A stretch of 64,000 bases of DNA from Maritalea myrionectae DSM 19524 (GCF_000423365.1 NZ_AUHV01000003.1:558001-622000), one strand, 5' to 3'; counted from the stretch's first letter, positions 1 to 8,834 are shown. Numbers and translations: made by a program. Notes: generated by a model not told the origin, from the sequence alone.

Positions 1-411
1 TCCGTGCCCGATGAAGCAAGGTTGACCGTGGAAATGCGAGCGCCAGATGACGCAATTCGCGCCGAAGCCGCACAAAAAATAGAAGATCAGGCAAAAGAAA
101 TCGCCGACAGGCATGGTCTTACAATAAGCTACGACAAGACCTACGCCCAGCCAGCACAGCAATGTGCCGACAGCCTGACCCAACCGCTTTCAAAGGCGGT
201 AGAGGCGCAACTGGGGCGGACACTTGCCCTACCCTCCGGCGCGACGCATGACGCGTCGGCCATGGCCGATCTTGGCCCCATGGCCATGATGTTTGTGCGC
301 TGCAAAGATGGCATCAGCCATAACCCAGAGGAATATGCGGCACCCAGCGATATGGGCGATGCAGTGCATGCCCTAGCATCTTTTATCGAGAATTTGGCGA
401 AGACGGTTTAA
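1..411 (+). CDS. M20-family amidohydrolase, C-terminal part (partial)
   Basis: The reading frame is already open at base 1, so the gene begins upstream of the window and only the last ~136 residues are visible. The segment with LPSGATHDASAMADLG, then MMFVRC and GISHNPEEY, is the characteristic C-terminal catalytic part of the N-carbamoyl-amino-acid hydrolase/allantoate amidohydrolase branch of peptidase family M20: the H of THDA is a metal ligand in that family and GISHNPEE contains another His. These enzymes hydrolyse an N-carbamoyl or ureido amide with two divalent metals in the cytoplasm. The substrate cannot be set from this fragment. The TAA stop directly abuts the stop codon of the convergent deacetylase gene, with no spacer. 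An internal GTG at base 4 is not the start. Confidence 0.82.
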   Translation, partial: SVPDEARLTVEMRAPDDAIRAEAAQKIEDQAKEIADRHGLTISYDKTYAQPAQQCADSLTQPLSKAVEAQLGRTLALPSGATHDASAMADLGPMAMMFVRCKDGISHNPEEYAAPSDMGDAVHALASFIENLAKTV

Positions 412-1434
412 TCAACCGCCTTTAAAGCCATTCATAAAAGCGGTCAGATTGTCGCCCAGCTCATCGCACAAATAGCCACCCTCTTGTATCATCACGCACG
501 GCAAATCCATTTGTGCAAAGCGTCGGCCAATTTCCGCAAAGCCTTGTTCGCTGACTGAAAGTCCGCCAAAGGGATCGCCCTCAAAAGCATCCAGCCCGAG
601 CGCAACGACAATGATATCAGCGCCAAAATCCCGCACACGCTCCAGGCCCTTATCAAGCGCTTCTAAAAAGCCCTCATCGCCCGTGCCCATTTTCAACGGT
701 AGGTTGAGGTTGGTGCCCAACCCTTCGCCTTCGCCACGTTCGTGGGCATGACCCCAGAAAAACGGATAATAACGGATCGGGTCCGCATGCACAGAAACCG
801 TTAGTACATCTGGGTCGGCGTAGAAAATGCCTTGGGTGCCATTGCCATGATGCAAATCCACGTCAACAATTGCCGCCCGTAACCCGTTCTGTTTCAAATG
901 CGCTGCCGCAATGGCCGAGTTATTGAAAAAGCAAAATCCGCCTGCCAGATCGGCAAAAGCATGGTGCCCTGGCGGACGGCAAAGGCCATAACTCGCCTTC
1001 GCGCCGGCCATAACATCATTGGTTGCGCTCACCGCACTTTGCGCACTCCAATAGGCCGAATGAAAAGTATGTTCAGAGATCGGACATGCGGTGTCGGCCA
1101 TATGAAACCCAGCTTGGCCAACCGCAGATTTCGGGTAACTCACCGTGCGTCGGTCCGGGTGAATGTTGGGAATGACTTCTGGCGACGCACCATCGATGCG
1201 CTGCCACCGGGTATAAATATGGCGCAAAAAGTGGATATATTCAGCACTGTGCACCCGCGCAATTGGCGCCATGCCGTGATCTTCCGTCGCGCTTTGGGTC
1301 AACCCAGCCGCATTTGCCCCATCCACCAAAGCTTGCACACGCCCGGGCTGCTCCGGATTAGGCTGTGGCGCCCCAGAGGAAAGAAAATTGACCGGGTTAT
1401 GCTGTCGCTGGGCTTCGTCAAAGAAAAACTTCAT
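412..1434 (-). CDS. Histone-deacetylase-like amidohydrolase (acetylpolyamine amidohydrolase type)
   Basis: A 340-residue arginase/deacetylase-fold enzyme. The active-site set is complete: GHH (H157, H158), DVDLHH with zinc ligands D193 and H195, third ligand D282 in LGLDAFEGDP, and the transition-state tyrosine Y321 in EGGY. Length and these motifs match bacterial acetylpolyamine amidohydrolases, which deacetylate N-acetylputrescine, -cadaverine or -spermidine; other members of class II deacetylases act on other N-acyl amines. It is the last gene of an operon with a polyamine-type ABC transporter, an aminotransferase and a BKACE enzyme; its ATG shares one base with the TAA of the preceding BKACE gene (TAATG). 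The context suggests it removes an acyl group from an imported amine; the true substrate is an inference. Confidence 0.88.
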   Translation of the reverse strand: MKFFFDEAQRQHNPVNFLSSGAPQPNPEQPGRVQALVDGANAAGLTQSATEDHGMAPIARVHSAEYIHFLRHIYTRWQRIDGASPEVIPNIHPDRRTVSYPKSAVGQAGFHMADTACPISEHTFHSAYWSAQSAVSATNDVMAGAKASYGLCRPPGHHAFADLAGGFCFFNNSAIAAAHLKQNGLRAAIVDVDLHHGNGTQGIFYADPDVLTVSVHADPIRYYPFFWGHAHERGEGEGLGTNLNLPLKMGTGDEGFLEALDKGLERVRDFGADIIVVALGLDAFEGDPFGGLSVSEQGFAEIGRRFAQMDLPCVMIQEGGYLCDELGDNLTAFMNGFKGG

Positions 1435-2378
1435 TACAAATATCGTCTCTCGATCGTTTGAGTGTCCGTATCTGGGTTTATGCCCAAAAGCTCTCGTGTT
1501 TCTGTGGGGGTCGCCACTTGCTTGCCATTGGCTTCAATCAGGGCTTTCACCTTTTCAACCTGCTGCGCGTTCGATGTCGCCAGCTCGCCTTTGGCAATAT
1601 AAAGATTATCCTCAAGCCCCACGCGCACATGACCACCAAGGGCAATCGACAAAGCAGCCATTTGCATTTGCGCCCGCCCCGCGCCGATTACCGAAAAGGT
1701 GTAATCCGCACCAAACAATTTGTCGGCTGTGTTTTTGAGGAAATAGAGCACCTCAGGCAAAGGCGGCGCACCACCAAGCACACCCAACACAAACTGCAAG
1801 AAGAACGGTGGTTTCAACACCCCTTTATTCGCCAAATGGTCAAGCATATAGAGATGAGAAATATCGTAGCATTCTAACTCAAACACAGTTGGTCGCACAT
1901 CCAGCGTGCGCACAATTTCCCCAATGTCCCGCGGTGTATTTTTAAACACCAGATCGTTTGAGTTGCGCAGAAAAGGCTCTTCCCATTCATGCTTCCAGTT
2001 CTTGATCCGGTCCGCCAGCGGATAAAGCGCAAAATTCATGGTGCCTAAATTGAGCGATGCCATCTCAGGCTGAAGTTGAGACGACGCCGACAAACGATCA
2101 TCCAAACTCATAACGGCTGACCCGCCGGTAGACATGTTCAAAATGGCATCACTTTGCTCCGCTAGTTGCGGGTAAAAGCCCTGCCAATGCGCTGGGTCTG
2201 CACTGGGTTGGCCCGTCTCCGGATCGCGCGCGTGCAGGTGCAAAATAGACGCTCCCGCGTCGCTTGCCGCCTTGCCTTCGCGCACCATATCAGCACCTGT
2301 GACAGGCAAATGGGGCGACATAGAAGGCGTGTGTATGGAGCCTGTGAGCGCGCAGCTCACAATCACTTTATTGCTCAT
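1434..2378 (-). CDS. BKACE-family beta-keto acid cleavage enzyme (DUF849)
   Basis: A 314-residue TIM-barrel enzyme of the beta-keto acid cleavage family, whose founding member is 3-keto-5-aminohexanoate cleavage enzyme (Kce). The family condenses a beta-keto acid with acetyl-CoA to give acetoacetate and a new acyl-CoA. The N-terminal SCALTGSIHTPS strand and the metal motif HLHARD (H47, H49) are present, as is GLEDN, which carries the third metal ligand Glu. It starts immediately after the aminotransferase stop codon (no spacer) and ends in a one-base overlap with the deacetylase. Next to a transaminase its substrate is plausibly a beta-keto acid made from a beta-amino acid; which one cannot be read from the sequence. 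A second family member lies at 19216. Confidence 0.9.
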   Translation of the reverse strand: MSNKVIVSCALTGSIHTPSMSPHLPVTGADMVREGKAASDAGASILHLHARDPETGQPSADPAHWQGFYPQLAEQSDAILNMSTGGSAVMSLDDRLSASSQLQPEMASLNLGTMNFALYPLADRIKNWKHEWEEPFLRNSNDLVFKNTPRDIGEIVRTLDVRPTVFELECYDISHLYMLDHLANKGVLKPPFFLQFVLGVLGGAPPLPEVLYFLKNTADKLFGADYTFSVIGAGRAQMQMAALSIALGGHVRVGLEDNLYIAKGELATSNAQQVEKVKALIEANGKQVATPTETRELLGINPDTDTQTIERRYL

Positions 2379-3713
2379 TCACGCCACCTCTTTGAGATAA
2401 AGATCCGCAAATTGGGCCAAAGATTTTTCCAGCAATCCCATCAGTTCATCCACTTGCGCAGCGGAACTGATCAAAGGTGGACAGACCATAAAATGATCGC
2501 CTTCTGCCCCGTTGCGGGTGCGCCGCGAATAGATGATCAAGCCATTGTCATAGGCGATATTCACCAGCTTGGCATGGGCATTAAGTTCTTTCGGCAAAAC
2601 CTGTTTGGTGGTCGCATCTGCCATCAATTCGAACGCCAACAGCAGCCCTTTGCCCCGCACGTCGCCAATGAACGGATATTGAGATTGAAGGTCGCGCAAC
2701 CTGTTATAAACCATGCCACCAATGCGGCTGGCGCGGGCGCACAATTGCTCATCTTCCACCACATCCAGCACGCCCATGCCAGCGGCGGCCGCCAGCGGCA
2801 TTGCTGCGTTGGTGAAGCCGTGCAAAAAGCCGCCATGGTCCAGCACATCTTCAACCAGGTCGTTGCGGGAGATCACCGCGCCAAGAGGCACATAGCCCCC
2901 GCCGAGCCCCTTGGCGCTGATGATCATGTCAGGCGTGGCACCAAAATGGTCCGCCGCAAAATAGGTGCCTGTACGCCCGCCACCCGTCATCACTTCATCA
3001 TAGATCAACAACAATCCATATTTATCACAGAGCGCCCGGAGCCCTTCCATATAGCCAGCGGGCGGCACAAGTGCCCCGGTGGAGGCCCCACCTATTGGCT
3101 CCACCAAAACCGCCAGAACGCTCTCCGGCCCTTCAGCCAAAATTTTTTCTTCCATCTGCTGCACATAATGCGCCCCGGTGGCCGGATCATCCATGTCCAG
3201 CCCATCAAGATAATGCAGCGGCGCGCGCACTTTTGGCATCTCACGCATCATCGGCGCGAACGGATCGGCAAAGGGTGGTGTGCCGGTAACGGCAACCGCG
3301 CCAAGCGTTGACCCGTGATAGGAAGGCGTGCGCGAAATGATTTTGAACCGATCGGGTTCACCGCGTGCAATCGTTGCTTGCCGCGCGAGTTTGATCGCTG
3401 TTTCCACGGCTTCAGAACCGCCGGAAACAAAGAAAACCTTGTCCAATCCAGCCGGTGCTTTTTGCGCCAGCCGCTTGGCGAAGCGCTCCACAATATCGCT
3501 TTGAAAATGCAACCGATAGGCAAAGGTTGCCTTTTGCATTTGCTCGGCCATGCAGGACAAAACATGTGGATGCGAATGTCCAATGTTGGACACCATCGCA
3601 CCAGAGGAGCCATCGAGATAGCGCTGCCCATCAACATCCCACAAATAGATGCCTTCGGCGCGGTCGATAAATGGCCTTGTCTGCCTGCTTTGATAAAAGA
3701 GATGGTCCGACAC
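2379..3713 (-). CDS. Class-III PLP aminotransferase (omega-amino acid type)
   Basis: 444 residues, normal for fold-type-I, class-III aminotransferases. Visible landmarks: substrate/PLP phosphate region VSGGSEAVETA (97-106), SYHGSTLG (131-138), the PLP pyridine aspartate D239 in IYDEVMTGGGRTG, and the Schiff-base lysine K268 in ISAKGLGGGY. The family moves an amino group from omega- or beta-amino acids or diamines to pyruvate or 2-oxoglutarate in the cytoplasm. It sits between the transporter ATPase (5 bp upstream) and the BKACE gene (abutting downstream), so one mRNA should carry uptake, deamination and C-C cleavage. A paralogue of nearly the same length is paired with another BKACE at 17894-19986. 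Annotators often call such proteins aspartate aminotransferase family; substrate unknown. Confidence 0.9.
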   Translation of the reverse strand: MSDHLFYQSRQTRPFIDRAEGIYLWDVDGQRYLDGSSGAMVSNIGHSHPHVLSCMAEQMQKATFAYRLHFQSDIVERFAKRLAQKAPAGLDKVFFVSGGSEAVETAIKLARQATIARGEPDRFKIISRTPSYHGSTLGAVAVTGTPPFADPFAPMMREMPKVRAPLHYLDGLDMDDPATGAHYVQQMEEKILAEGPESVLAVLVEPIGGASTGALVPPAGYMEGLRALCDKYGLLLIYDEVMTGGGRTGTYFAADHFGATPDMIISAKGLGGGYVPLGAVISRNDLVEDVLDHGGFLHGFTNAAMPLAAAAGMGVLDVVEDEQLCARASRIGGMVYNRLRDLQSQYPFIGDVRGKGLLLAFELMADATTKQVLPKELNAHAKLVNIAYDNGLIIYSRRTRNGAEGDHFMVCPPLISSAAQVDELMGLLEKSLAQFADLYLKEVA

Positions 3714-3718
3714 CGCCT

Positions 3719-4801
3719 CTAATCTCCAAGCAATGTGCAGTTTTGCGGATCGAAGTGAACTTGGGCCGCCTCGCCCTGATTGAACAGGGCCTGTCCCACA
3801 GTATTGATCGCCTGCAACTTTTGGTCGCCGACATGCACAAAATAGCGCACGGACTGCCCCAAATAATCCACAGCTTCCACCGTACCCTTGGCCGAAACAT
3901 GCCCGGCGGGCAATTTTGCTTTCGCGTCGCTCAATTGAAGTTTTTCGGCCCGCAACACCAGTTTGCCTTTTTGCGAGGCATTGCCTTTCGGCACTTGGGT
4001 TGTATCCACCTCCAGCTTGCCAAAATGCGGCAATTCAATCGCCACCTTATCCGCCCCAGCGCCTTCAACAGACACATCCATAAGGTTGGATGCACCAAGG
4101 AACTGCGCCACAAATTCGGATGCTGGACGGTTATAAACATCCCAAGGGCTGCCCACTTGCTCAATGCGCCCGTCACGCATCACCACAATATTGTCGGACA
4201 TGGCCAAGGCCTCACCCTGATCGTGGGTCACAAAAACGGTGGTAACGCCCAGTTTTTCCTGAATATTTTTCAACTCAACCCGCATGTCTTCACGCAGATT
4301 GGCATCCAGCGCTGAAAGCGGTTCATCCAACAACAAAACATCGGGTTCGATCACAATTGCCCGGGCCAGCGCGATCCGCTGCTGCTGCCCGCCAGAAAGC
4401 TGCGTGGGATAGCGATCGCCCATATCGGGCAATTGCACCAACTCCATCGCGGCCTTAACTTTTTGCTCTACTTCGGCCTTCGACACATCGCGATATTTCA
4501 GGCCAAAGGCCACATTTTCAAAAATCGTTTTGTGCGGAAACAGCGCATAGCTTTGGAACACAATGCCCAAATTGCGCTTGTGGATGGGCACAGTATTGAC
4601 CCGCTGCCCCTTCACCAGAATATCGCCTTCGGTGGGATCCAACAAACCTGCAATCATACGCAAAGTTGTGGTTTTGCCGCAGCCAGATGGCCCCAAAAGC
4701 GTGAGAAAACTGCCTTGCTCAATTTCCAGATTGAGCGGATGCACGGCTGTGAACGTGCCAAATCTTTTAACGATGTTGTCTAAGGTAACGGCGGTGCTCA
4801 T
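3719..4801 (-). CDS. ABC transporter ATP-binding protein, spermidine/putrescine type
   Basis: 360-residue PotA-like ATPase. Walker A GPSGCGKT at about residues 37-44, the LSGGQQQR signature, Walker B LLLDEPLSALD, H-loop in VFVTHDQ, and a C-terminal TOBE-like regulatory region after about residue 240. It powers import by the permeases at 6049-7709. I choose the ATG at 4801 (protein beginning MSTAVTLDN), not the in-frame ATG at 4840, because the longer start lies inside a terminator-like hairpin and the extra 13 residues do not resemble the family. The hairpin between the binding-protein gene and this one suggests that this and the downstream catabolic genes receive less transcript than the binding protein. 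Confidence 0.92.
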   Translation of the reverse strand: MSTAVTLDNIVKRFGTFTAVHPLNLEIEQGSFLTLLGPSGCGKTTTLRMIAGLLDPTEGDILVKGQRVNTVPIHKRNLGIVFQSYALFPHKTIFENVAFGLKYRDVSKAEVEQKVKAAMELVQLPDMGDRYPTQLSGGQQQRIALARAIVIEPDVLLLDEPLSALDANLREDMRVELKNIQEKLGVTTVFVTHDQGEALAMSDNIVVMRDGRIEQVGSPWDVYNRPASEFVAQFLGASNLMDVSVEGAGADKVAIELPHFGKLEVDTTQVPKGNASQKGKLVLRAEKLQLSDAKAKLPAGHVSAKGTVEAVDYLGQSVRYFVHVGDQKLQAINTVGQALFNQGEAAQVHFDPQNCTLLGD

Positions 4802-4819
4802 GATGATTTCATCCCGTGC

Positions 4820-4853
4820 AAAAATGGTGGGCAATGGCATCCATCGCCCACCA
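4820..4853 (-). terminator. Hairpin plus T-run after the binding-protein gene (intra-operon attenuator)
   Basis: Arms TGGTGGGC (4825-4832) and GCCCACCA (4846-4853) are perfectly complementary, and the loop holds a further ATGG/CCAT pairing (4834-4837 with 4841-4844). Read on the minus strand the stem is followed by TTTTT (complement of 4820-4824), the form of an intrinsic terminator. It lies 12 bp after the binding-protein stop and before the ATPase start, so it probably ends part of the transcripts or protects the upstream mRNA 3' end. Confidence 0.75.
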
Positions 4854-4864
4854 CATTGATAAAA

Positions 4865-6007
4865 TTAATAGCCCTTTTGAACGCGTCCAAACATCTTGGA
4901 CCATTCTGCTTCATTGCCATTCCAGTAATCTGGGTTCGCAAAGGTCAAGCCGTCCAATTTGCCTGATGGGTCAAACGCTGGAAGTGTTGGGATTTTTGAA
5001 CCCAAATCCACTTTTGAAGGATCAAGCGCAGGTGGATAGTTCTGCGCTTCAGCCACCGCGATTGACGTTTCAGGTGCCAACATAAAGTTGAGCAACTCTT
5101 CCACCGCACCCAATGGTGAGCCTTTGATCACGAACAGACATTCCTGCCAGCCAAAGCCGTTTGGTGGATCATAATAGCCAATATCGTGACCCTGCTCTTG
5201 CAGCGCATAGATACGGCCAGACCAGCCTTCAGTGACATAGATTTCTTCTTCTGCAAGAAGGCTCATCAGTTCCGCGCCAGAACCCCAATATTTAAGGGCC
5301 AGATCACGGTGTGTGCGGATCGCATCCCAAACCGCATCCATATCTTGGATGTTGTTCGGATCTTGATCTGTTTGCAGCGCGCCATACCAAATCCGGGTAC
5401 GCCAATCGCTCCAACCGCCGATTTTACCTTTATATTTCTCATTGAGCATGATGCGAGCGCCTTGCTCTTTCATTTCCTCATCAGAAATATATTTGCGGTT
5501 ATAGGCTAGGCCTGTGGTGCCATAGTCATAAGGCACACATGAAAGCGCATCGCCTGAAACAGCGCGGAACACATCCACAAGCTTTGGAATAACCAAATCA
5601 AGGTTTGGAATATTGTCGGTGTTCAAGGCAGTTGAATAGCCGAGATTGTGATAACGGGCATAATCAAACACGCCAGACAGGTGGGCGATGTTATATTCGC
5701 CTTCTTGTGCTGTTTTCACGCGTGCCAAATATTCGTCACCACTGCCGAATGTGCCATCAACCACTTCAATGCCGGTCTTGGCAGTGAACGGGTCAAACGC
5801 TTTTTCGCGGAACGCTTCTGAGACAACACCGCCCCAGCCATCAAACCGCACTTGGCTCACATCTTGGGCAAACGCCATGTTGCCGAATGGCATTTGCACG
5901 CCATAGGCCGCACCAGCAGCGCCCAAAAGCCCAAGAAATTTCCGACGGCCAATGTCACCATTGCCATACATCTCTCTTAGGCGTTCATATCTTTTAGTAT
6001 CGTCCAT
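4865..6007 (-). CDS. Extracellular solute-binding protein, PotD-like, Tat-exported
   Basis: 380-residue periplasmic binding protein of the spermidine/putrescine type (RFDGWGG near the mature N-terminus; WSDWR, EGWSGR and PALDP segments). The N-terminus carries a twin-arginine signal: GRRKFLGLLGAAGAA with R21-R22, then a hydrophobic stretch and cleavage probably after AFA (about residue 47), so export is via Tat, presumably folded. It is the third gene of the operon after the two permeases and is followed by a terminator-like hairpin. Ligand unknown: candidates are polyamines, acyl-polyamines or other cationic amines, given the downstream deacetylase and aminotransferase. Confidence 0.9.
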   Translation of the reverse strand: MDDTKRYERLREMYGNGDIGRRKFLGLLGAAGAAYGVQMPFGNMAFAQDVSQVRFDGWGGVVSEAFREKAFDPFTAKTGIEVVDGTFGSGDEYLARVKTAQEGEYNIAHLSGVFDYARYHNLGYSTALNTDNIPNLDLVIPKLVDVFRAVSGDALSCVPYDYGTTGLAYNRKYISDEEMKEQGARIMLNEKYKGKIGGWSDWRTRIWYGALQTDQDPNNIQDMDAVWDAIRTHRDLALKYWGSGAELMSLLAEEEIYVTEGWSGRIYALQEQGHDIGYYDPPNGFGWQECLFVIKGSPLGAVEELLNFMLAPETSIAVAEAQNYPPALDPSKVDLGSKIPTLPAFDPSGKLDGLTFANPDYWNGNEAEWSKMFGRVQKGY

Positions 6008-6048
6008 TATTCCCTCCGTAGGATTGTTCGATTTCGATTCTTGCAGCG

Positions 6049-6837
6049 CTATTTATTGCGCCTTGAGGCAGACCACCTGGCCACGCCAATGCCAATCAAT
6101 GGCAAACCTGTTGTCAGCATAATCATCACCGCCCCAAGTGCGTTGATCTCCGGTGAAATGGAGTTCCGCAGCATGGCGAAAATCTGGGTCGGCACGGTTT
6201 CAACCCCGCCCGGCTTCCAGAAAAGTGTGCCGGTGATGTCGTCAAAAGAAATGGTGAAGGCAAACAGCCCCCCAGCCATGACCGCGGGTAAAATGAGCGG
6301 CAGTGTGATTTGGAAAAACGCTTGGATCGGCGAAGCCCCAAGGCTGCGCGCCGCCTCTTCATAATCCTTCTTCACCGCCACCAGCCGTGCTTGCACCACA
6401 AGCACAACAAAGGGCAGCGTGAAAATCACATGGCCCATCAAAAGCAAAAAGAAGCTTTTAGGGATATTGAGCATTTGTAAAAACAACAGCAACGCCACCG
6501 CCAGCACCACTTCGGGCACCAAAATCGGCGCGATCAACAAGGTACTAATGCTGTTTTTGCCCGGAAAATCATACCGCACCAACGCCAGCGACGCCAAAAC
6601 GCCAAGGGTGGTCGAAATAATCGCCGTCATCAAACCAAGGGTCAGAGAGGTTTGAAATGCCCGCACAATCGCGTCATTTTCCCATAGTGCCACGAACCAG
6701 CGCAGTGAAAAGCCCGTCATGGGAAAGGCCCCGAACTGGTTGGCGTTGAAGGCAAGCAAAATCACCACCGCCACGGGCAAAAACATGAAGGTATAGACCA
6801 AAATAGTCCAAGCTCGAATAAGGGGCCAACCGCGCAT
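6049..6837 (-). CDS. ABC transporter permease, PotC-like
   Basis: 262 residues, about six membrane helices, with the EAA loop seen as YEEAARSLGASPIQAFFQITLPLILP (split by the helix start), which contacts the ATPase. It is the inner-membrane half-channel of the polyamine-type importer. Its ATG overlaps the TAA of the upstream permease by one base (TAATG), a sign of translational coupling. A 41-bp gap with a purine-rich Shine-Dalgarno follows before the binding-protein gene. Length and motif order are standard for the family. Confidence 0.93.
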   Translation of the reverse strand: MRGWPLIRAWTILVYTFMFLPVAVVILLAFNANQFGAFPMTGFSLRWFVALWENDAIVRAFQTSLTLGLMTAIISTTLGVLASLALVRYDFPGKNSISTLLIAPILVPEVVLAVALLLFLQMLNIPKSFFLLLMGHVIFTLPFVVLVVQARLVAVKKDYEEAARSLGASPIQAFFQITLPLILPAVMAGGLFAFTISFDDITGTLFWKPGGVETVPTQIFAMLRNSISPEINALGAVMIMLTTGLPLIGIGVARWSASRRNK

Positions 6838-7709
6838 TATCCTATCCCCTTCGCAATCTGTCCCAGTCCCATAAACCGGTTATAGGTGAGCACCACCGCG
6901 CCCAGCACCACCAGCAACATCAGCGAGAGCACTGCCCCCAGCGGCCAATCGAGCTGCGTGATGATGGCTTCAAAGACCAGGTTGGCAAACATGGCATCGG
7001 TGGGACCGCCAAGTATAACCGGGGTGATATAGGTGCCAGCGCCAAGCACGAAGCACAACAGCCCCCCGGCTGCCAAACCTGGAACTGATAGGGGAAGCGT
7101 CACTTCCCAAAATGTCTGCATTGGATTTGCACCCAAGGAGTTCGCCGCGTCTTCCAACGCGCGATCAATCCCATCAAGGCTCACATAGGTATTCAAAATC
7201 ATAAAGGGCAGCAAAAAGTGCACCAGACCCAAAATAACGGTGGTCTCGTTGTAAAGCATCTGGATCGGCTCATCGATCACCCCAACCGCCAACAACAAGG
7301 AGTTAAGCGCGCCGGAAACACCAAGAATGTTGATCCAACTCATGGTGCGGATAATGTAGCTAACCCAGAACGGCAGCATCAAAAGCAACAGCAAAAAGCC
7401 CCGATTGACGCCCCGCGCCCGCGCCACAAAATACGCCACAGGGTAGCCCACAAATGCGCACACAATAGTCGTGATCGCGGCAATGCGAATGGTGCTCAAC
7501 AAAATGTCGCGGTAAAACCGATCGGTGAGTGCTTCTTGCCAATTGCCAAATGAAAACGCGGCTTCAACGCCGCCCACGGAGGTACGCAACCAAAAGGAAT
7601 ACACCACGATAAACATCAATGGGATCACCAACAACAGCGCGATGGTCACCAGTGCTGGGGAGAGCAGCACCCATGGAGCCCTCTTCTCACTCTGTTCAAT
7701 TGTTGCCAT
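6837..7709 (-). CDS. ABC transporter permease, PotB-like
   Basis: First gene of the operon; 290 residues from the ATG at 7709 (protein beginning MATIEQSEKRAPW). That start has a very good Shine-Dalgarno, GGAGGGG, six bases upstream; an upstream in-frame ATG at 7751 would add 14 residues without a ribosome site and reach into the regulator's control region. Six membrane helices are visible, with the EAA loop LEDAANSLGANPMQTFWEVTLP (residue run interrupted only by normal family variation). It pairs with the PotC-like permease. The divergent LysR gene starts about 90 bp away, suggesting control of this operon. Confidence 0.92.
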   Translation of the reverse strand: MATIEQSEKRAPWVLLSPALVTIALLLVIPLMFIVVYSFWLRTSVGGVEAAFSFGNWQEALTDRFYRDILLSTIRIAAITTIVCAFVGYPVAYFVARARGVNRGFLLLLLMLPFWVSYIIRTMSWINILGVSGALNSLLLAVGVIDEPIQMLYNETTVILGLVHFLLPFMILNTYVSLDGIDRALEDAANSLGANPMQTFWEVTLPLSVPGLAAGGLLCFVLGAGTYITPVILGGPTDAMFANLVFEAIITQLDWPLGAVLSLMLLVVLGAVVLTYNRFMGLGQIAKGIG

Positions 7710-7751
7710 TAGTCCCCTCCAATAGGCATAGGTTTGGATATCCCCATCCAT

Positions 7752-7808
7752 AAATCAAATAGATATTTACAATCTTGATTATTGATTTAATCTATACCTA
7801 TGGATAGA
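7752..7808. promoter_or_regulatory. Divergent control region, candidate LysR binding sites
   Basis: The ~90-bp AT-rich gap between the permease operon and lysR holds AATCAA (7753-7758) facing TTGATT (7775-7780, repeated at 7782-7787) and a 5-bp inverted repeat TCTAT-N8-ATAGA (7791-7808) that overlaps the regulator's start codon. LysR regulators usually bind such AT-rich dyads and repress themselves. The exact operator is not certain. Confidence 0.3.
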
Positions 7809-8756
7809 GATGCTGAAAACCTAGCCAGACAGCTAGATTGGAACCTTTTGCGCATGTTTGTGGTGTTGGTGGATTCTCGATCCATCACCCTTGCCGCGTC
7901 CAGATTGGGCCTGCAACAGCCCAGCGTTTCCTCGGCGCTCAAGCGTTTGGAGGAAACTTTAGGCCGGAAATTGATTGAGCGCGGCCCCGGCAAATTCAAT
8001 GTCACCGATGCAGGCAAACAGCTTTATCGCGAAGCTGTGGATATTAATGGATCAATCCTGCGCCTCTCCACTTTGATGCGGGATATTCAAGAAACCGTAC
8101 AGGGCCACGTCAAAATCGCCATGGCCAGCCATGTGCTTTGCGAATTTTTTGATGACATTCTGGGCGATTTTCATATTCAGCACCCGCAAGCCACCGTTGA
8201 AATCATCGTTGGTCCCAGCCACCATGTGATTGAGCAAGTGGTGTCACGTCAGGCCAGCTTTGGCATTTGCCTTGTCTATAACAAGCATCCCAAGCTGCAC
8301 TACAAGCACATGTTTCGTGAGCATTTTGGCTTATACTGCGGCCCGAAACACCCGCTTTTCGGGAAGAAAAACCTCACCACCAAAGATTTGGCAGGCAACA
8401 ATTGGGTGTCGTTCACGACCGACCAATTGTCAGATGTGCTGCGCCCGGTCACGCTGTTGCGCGCCAAAGCGGCGCCGGAGGATGCTGTCGTTGGGTCATC
8501 TGCCAACCTTGAAGAGGTGCGCCGGATGATTCTCTCAGGGTTAGGCATTGGCCCGCTGCCGGTTCATGTGGCGAAACGTGACGTAGAAATGGGCTATTTG
8601 CACCGCCTGCCGCCCTATGACGATCCGCCGGAAATCGATGTTTATGTCACCACCAACCCGGCGACCAAGCTCAATCGCGCTGAACATTTGCTGCTGAAAA
8701 ACCTCACGGACCGCATTGATTCCATCCCCCTTGAAGATCGCATCTTTGGTGGATAG
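7800..8756 (+). CDS. LysR-family transcriptional regulator
   Basis: 318 residues: N-terminal winged helix-turn-helix (about residues 14-73, with ITLAASRLGLQQPSVSSALK as the recognition region) and a C-terminal periplasmic-binding-like effector domain (about 100-300). It is divergent from the permease operon and most likely activates it when an intermediate or the transported amine is bound. The start at 7800 has no clear Shine-Dalgarno; it may be leaderless or weakly translated, but the next Met is inside the DNA-binding domain, so this start is kept. Not a member I can name. Confidence 0.9.
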   Translation: MDRDAENLARQLDWNLLRMFVVLVDSRSITLAASRLGLQQPSVSSALKRLEETLGRKLIERGPGKFNVTDAGKQLYREAVDINGSILRLSTLMRDIQETVQGHVKIAMASHVLCEFFDDILGDFHIQHPQATVEIIVGPSHHVIEQVVSRQASFGICLVYNKHPKLHYKHMFREHFGLYCGPKHPLFGKKNLTTKDLAGNNWVSFTTDQLSDVLRPVTLLRAKAAPEDAVVGSSANLEEVRRMILSGLGIGPLPVHVAKRDVEMGYLHRLPPYDDPPEIDVYVTTNPATKLNRAEHLLLKNLTDRIDSIPLEDRIFGG

Positions 8757-8799
8757 TTCATGCCAATCAGTGCCTTGACCAATCACGCCCTCTCGTGGA

Positions 8800-8828
8800 T
8801 TGACAAATTAGGTCTCCTGCTTCTTATT
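8800..8828 (+). promoter_or_regulatory. Sigma-70 promoter for the cobalamin riboswitch transcript
   Basis: TTGACA at 8800-8805, a 17-bp spacer, and TATTAG at 8823-8828. Transcription would start near 8835, exactly where the riboswitch begins. Confidence 0.65.
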
Positions 8829-8834
8829 AGAGGC

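Noticed and set aside
2166-3311. 381-codon open frame on the plus strand opposite the aminotransferase and BKACE genes
   Set aside because: It lies opposite two well-supported enzymes, has no ribosome site, a His/Arg-rich composition and no domain; it is an effect of codon bias.
4802-4840. ATPase start at 4840 instead of 4801
   Set aside because: The longer start is inside the hairpin and gives an atypical N-terminus.
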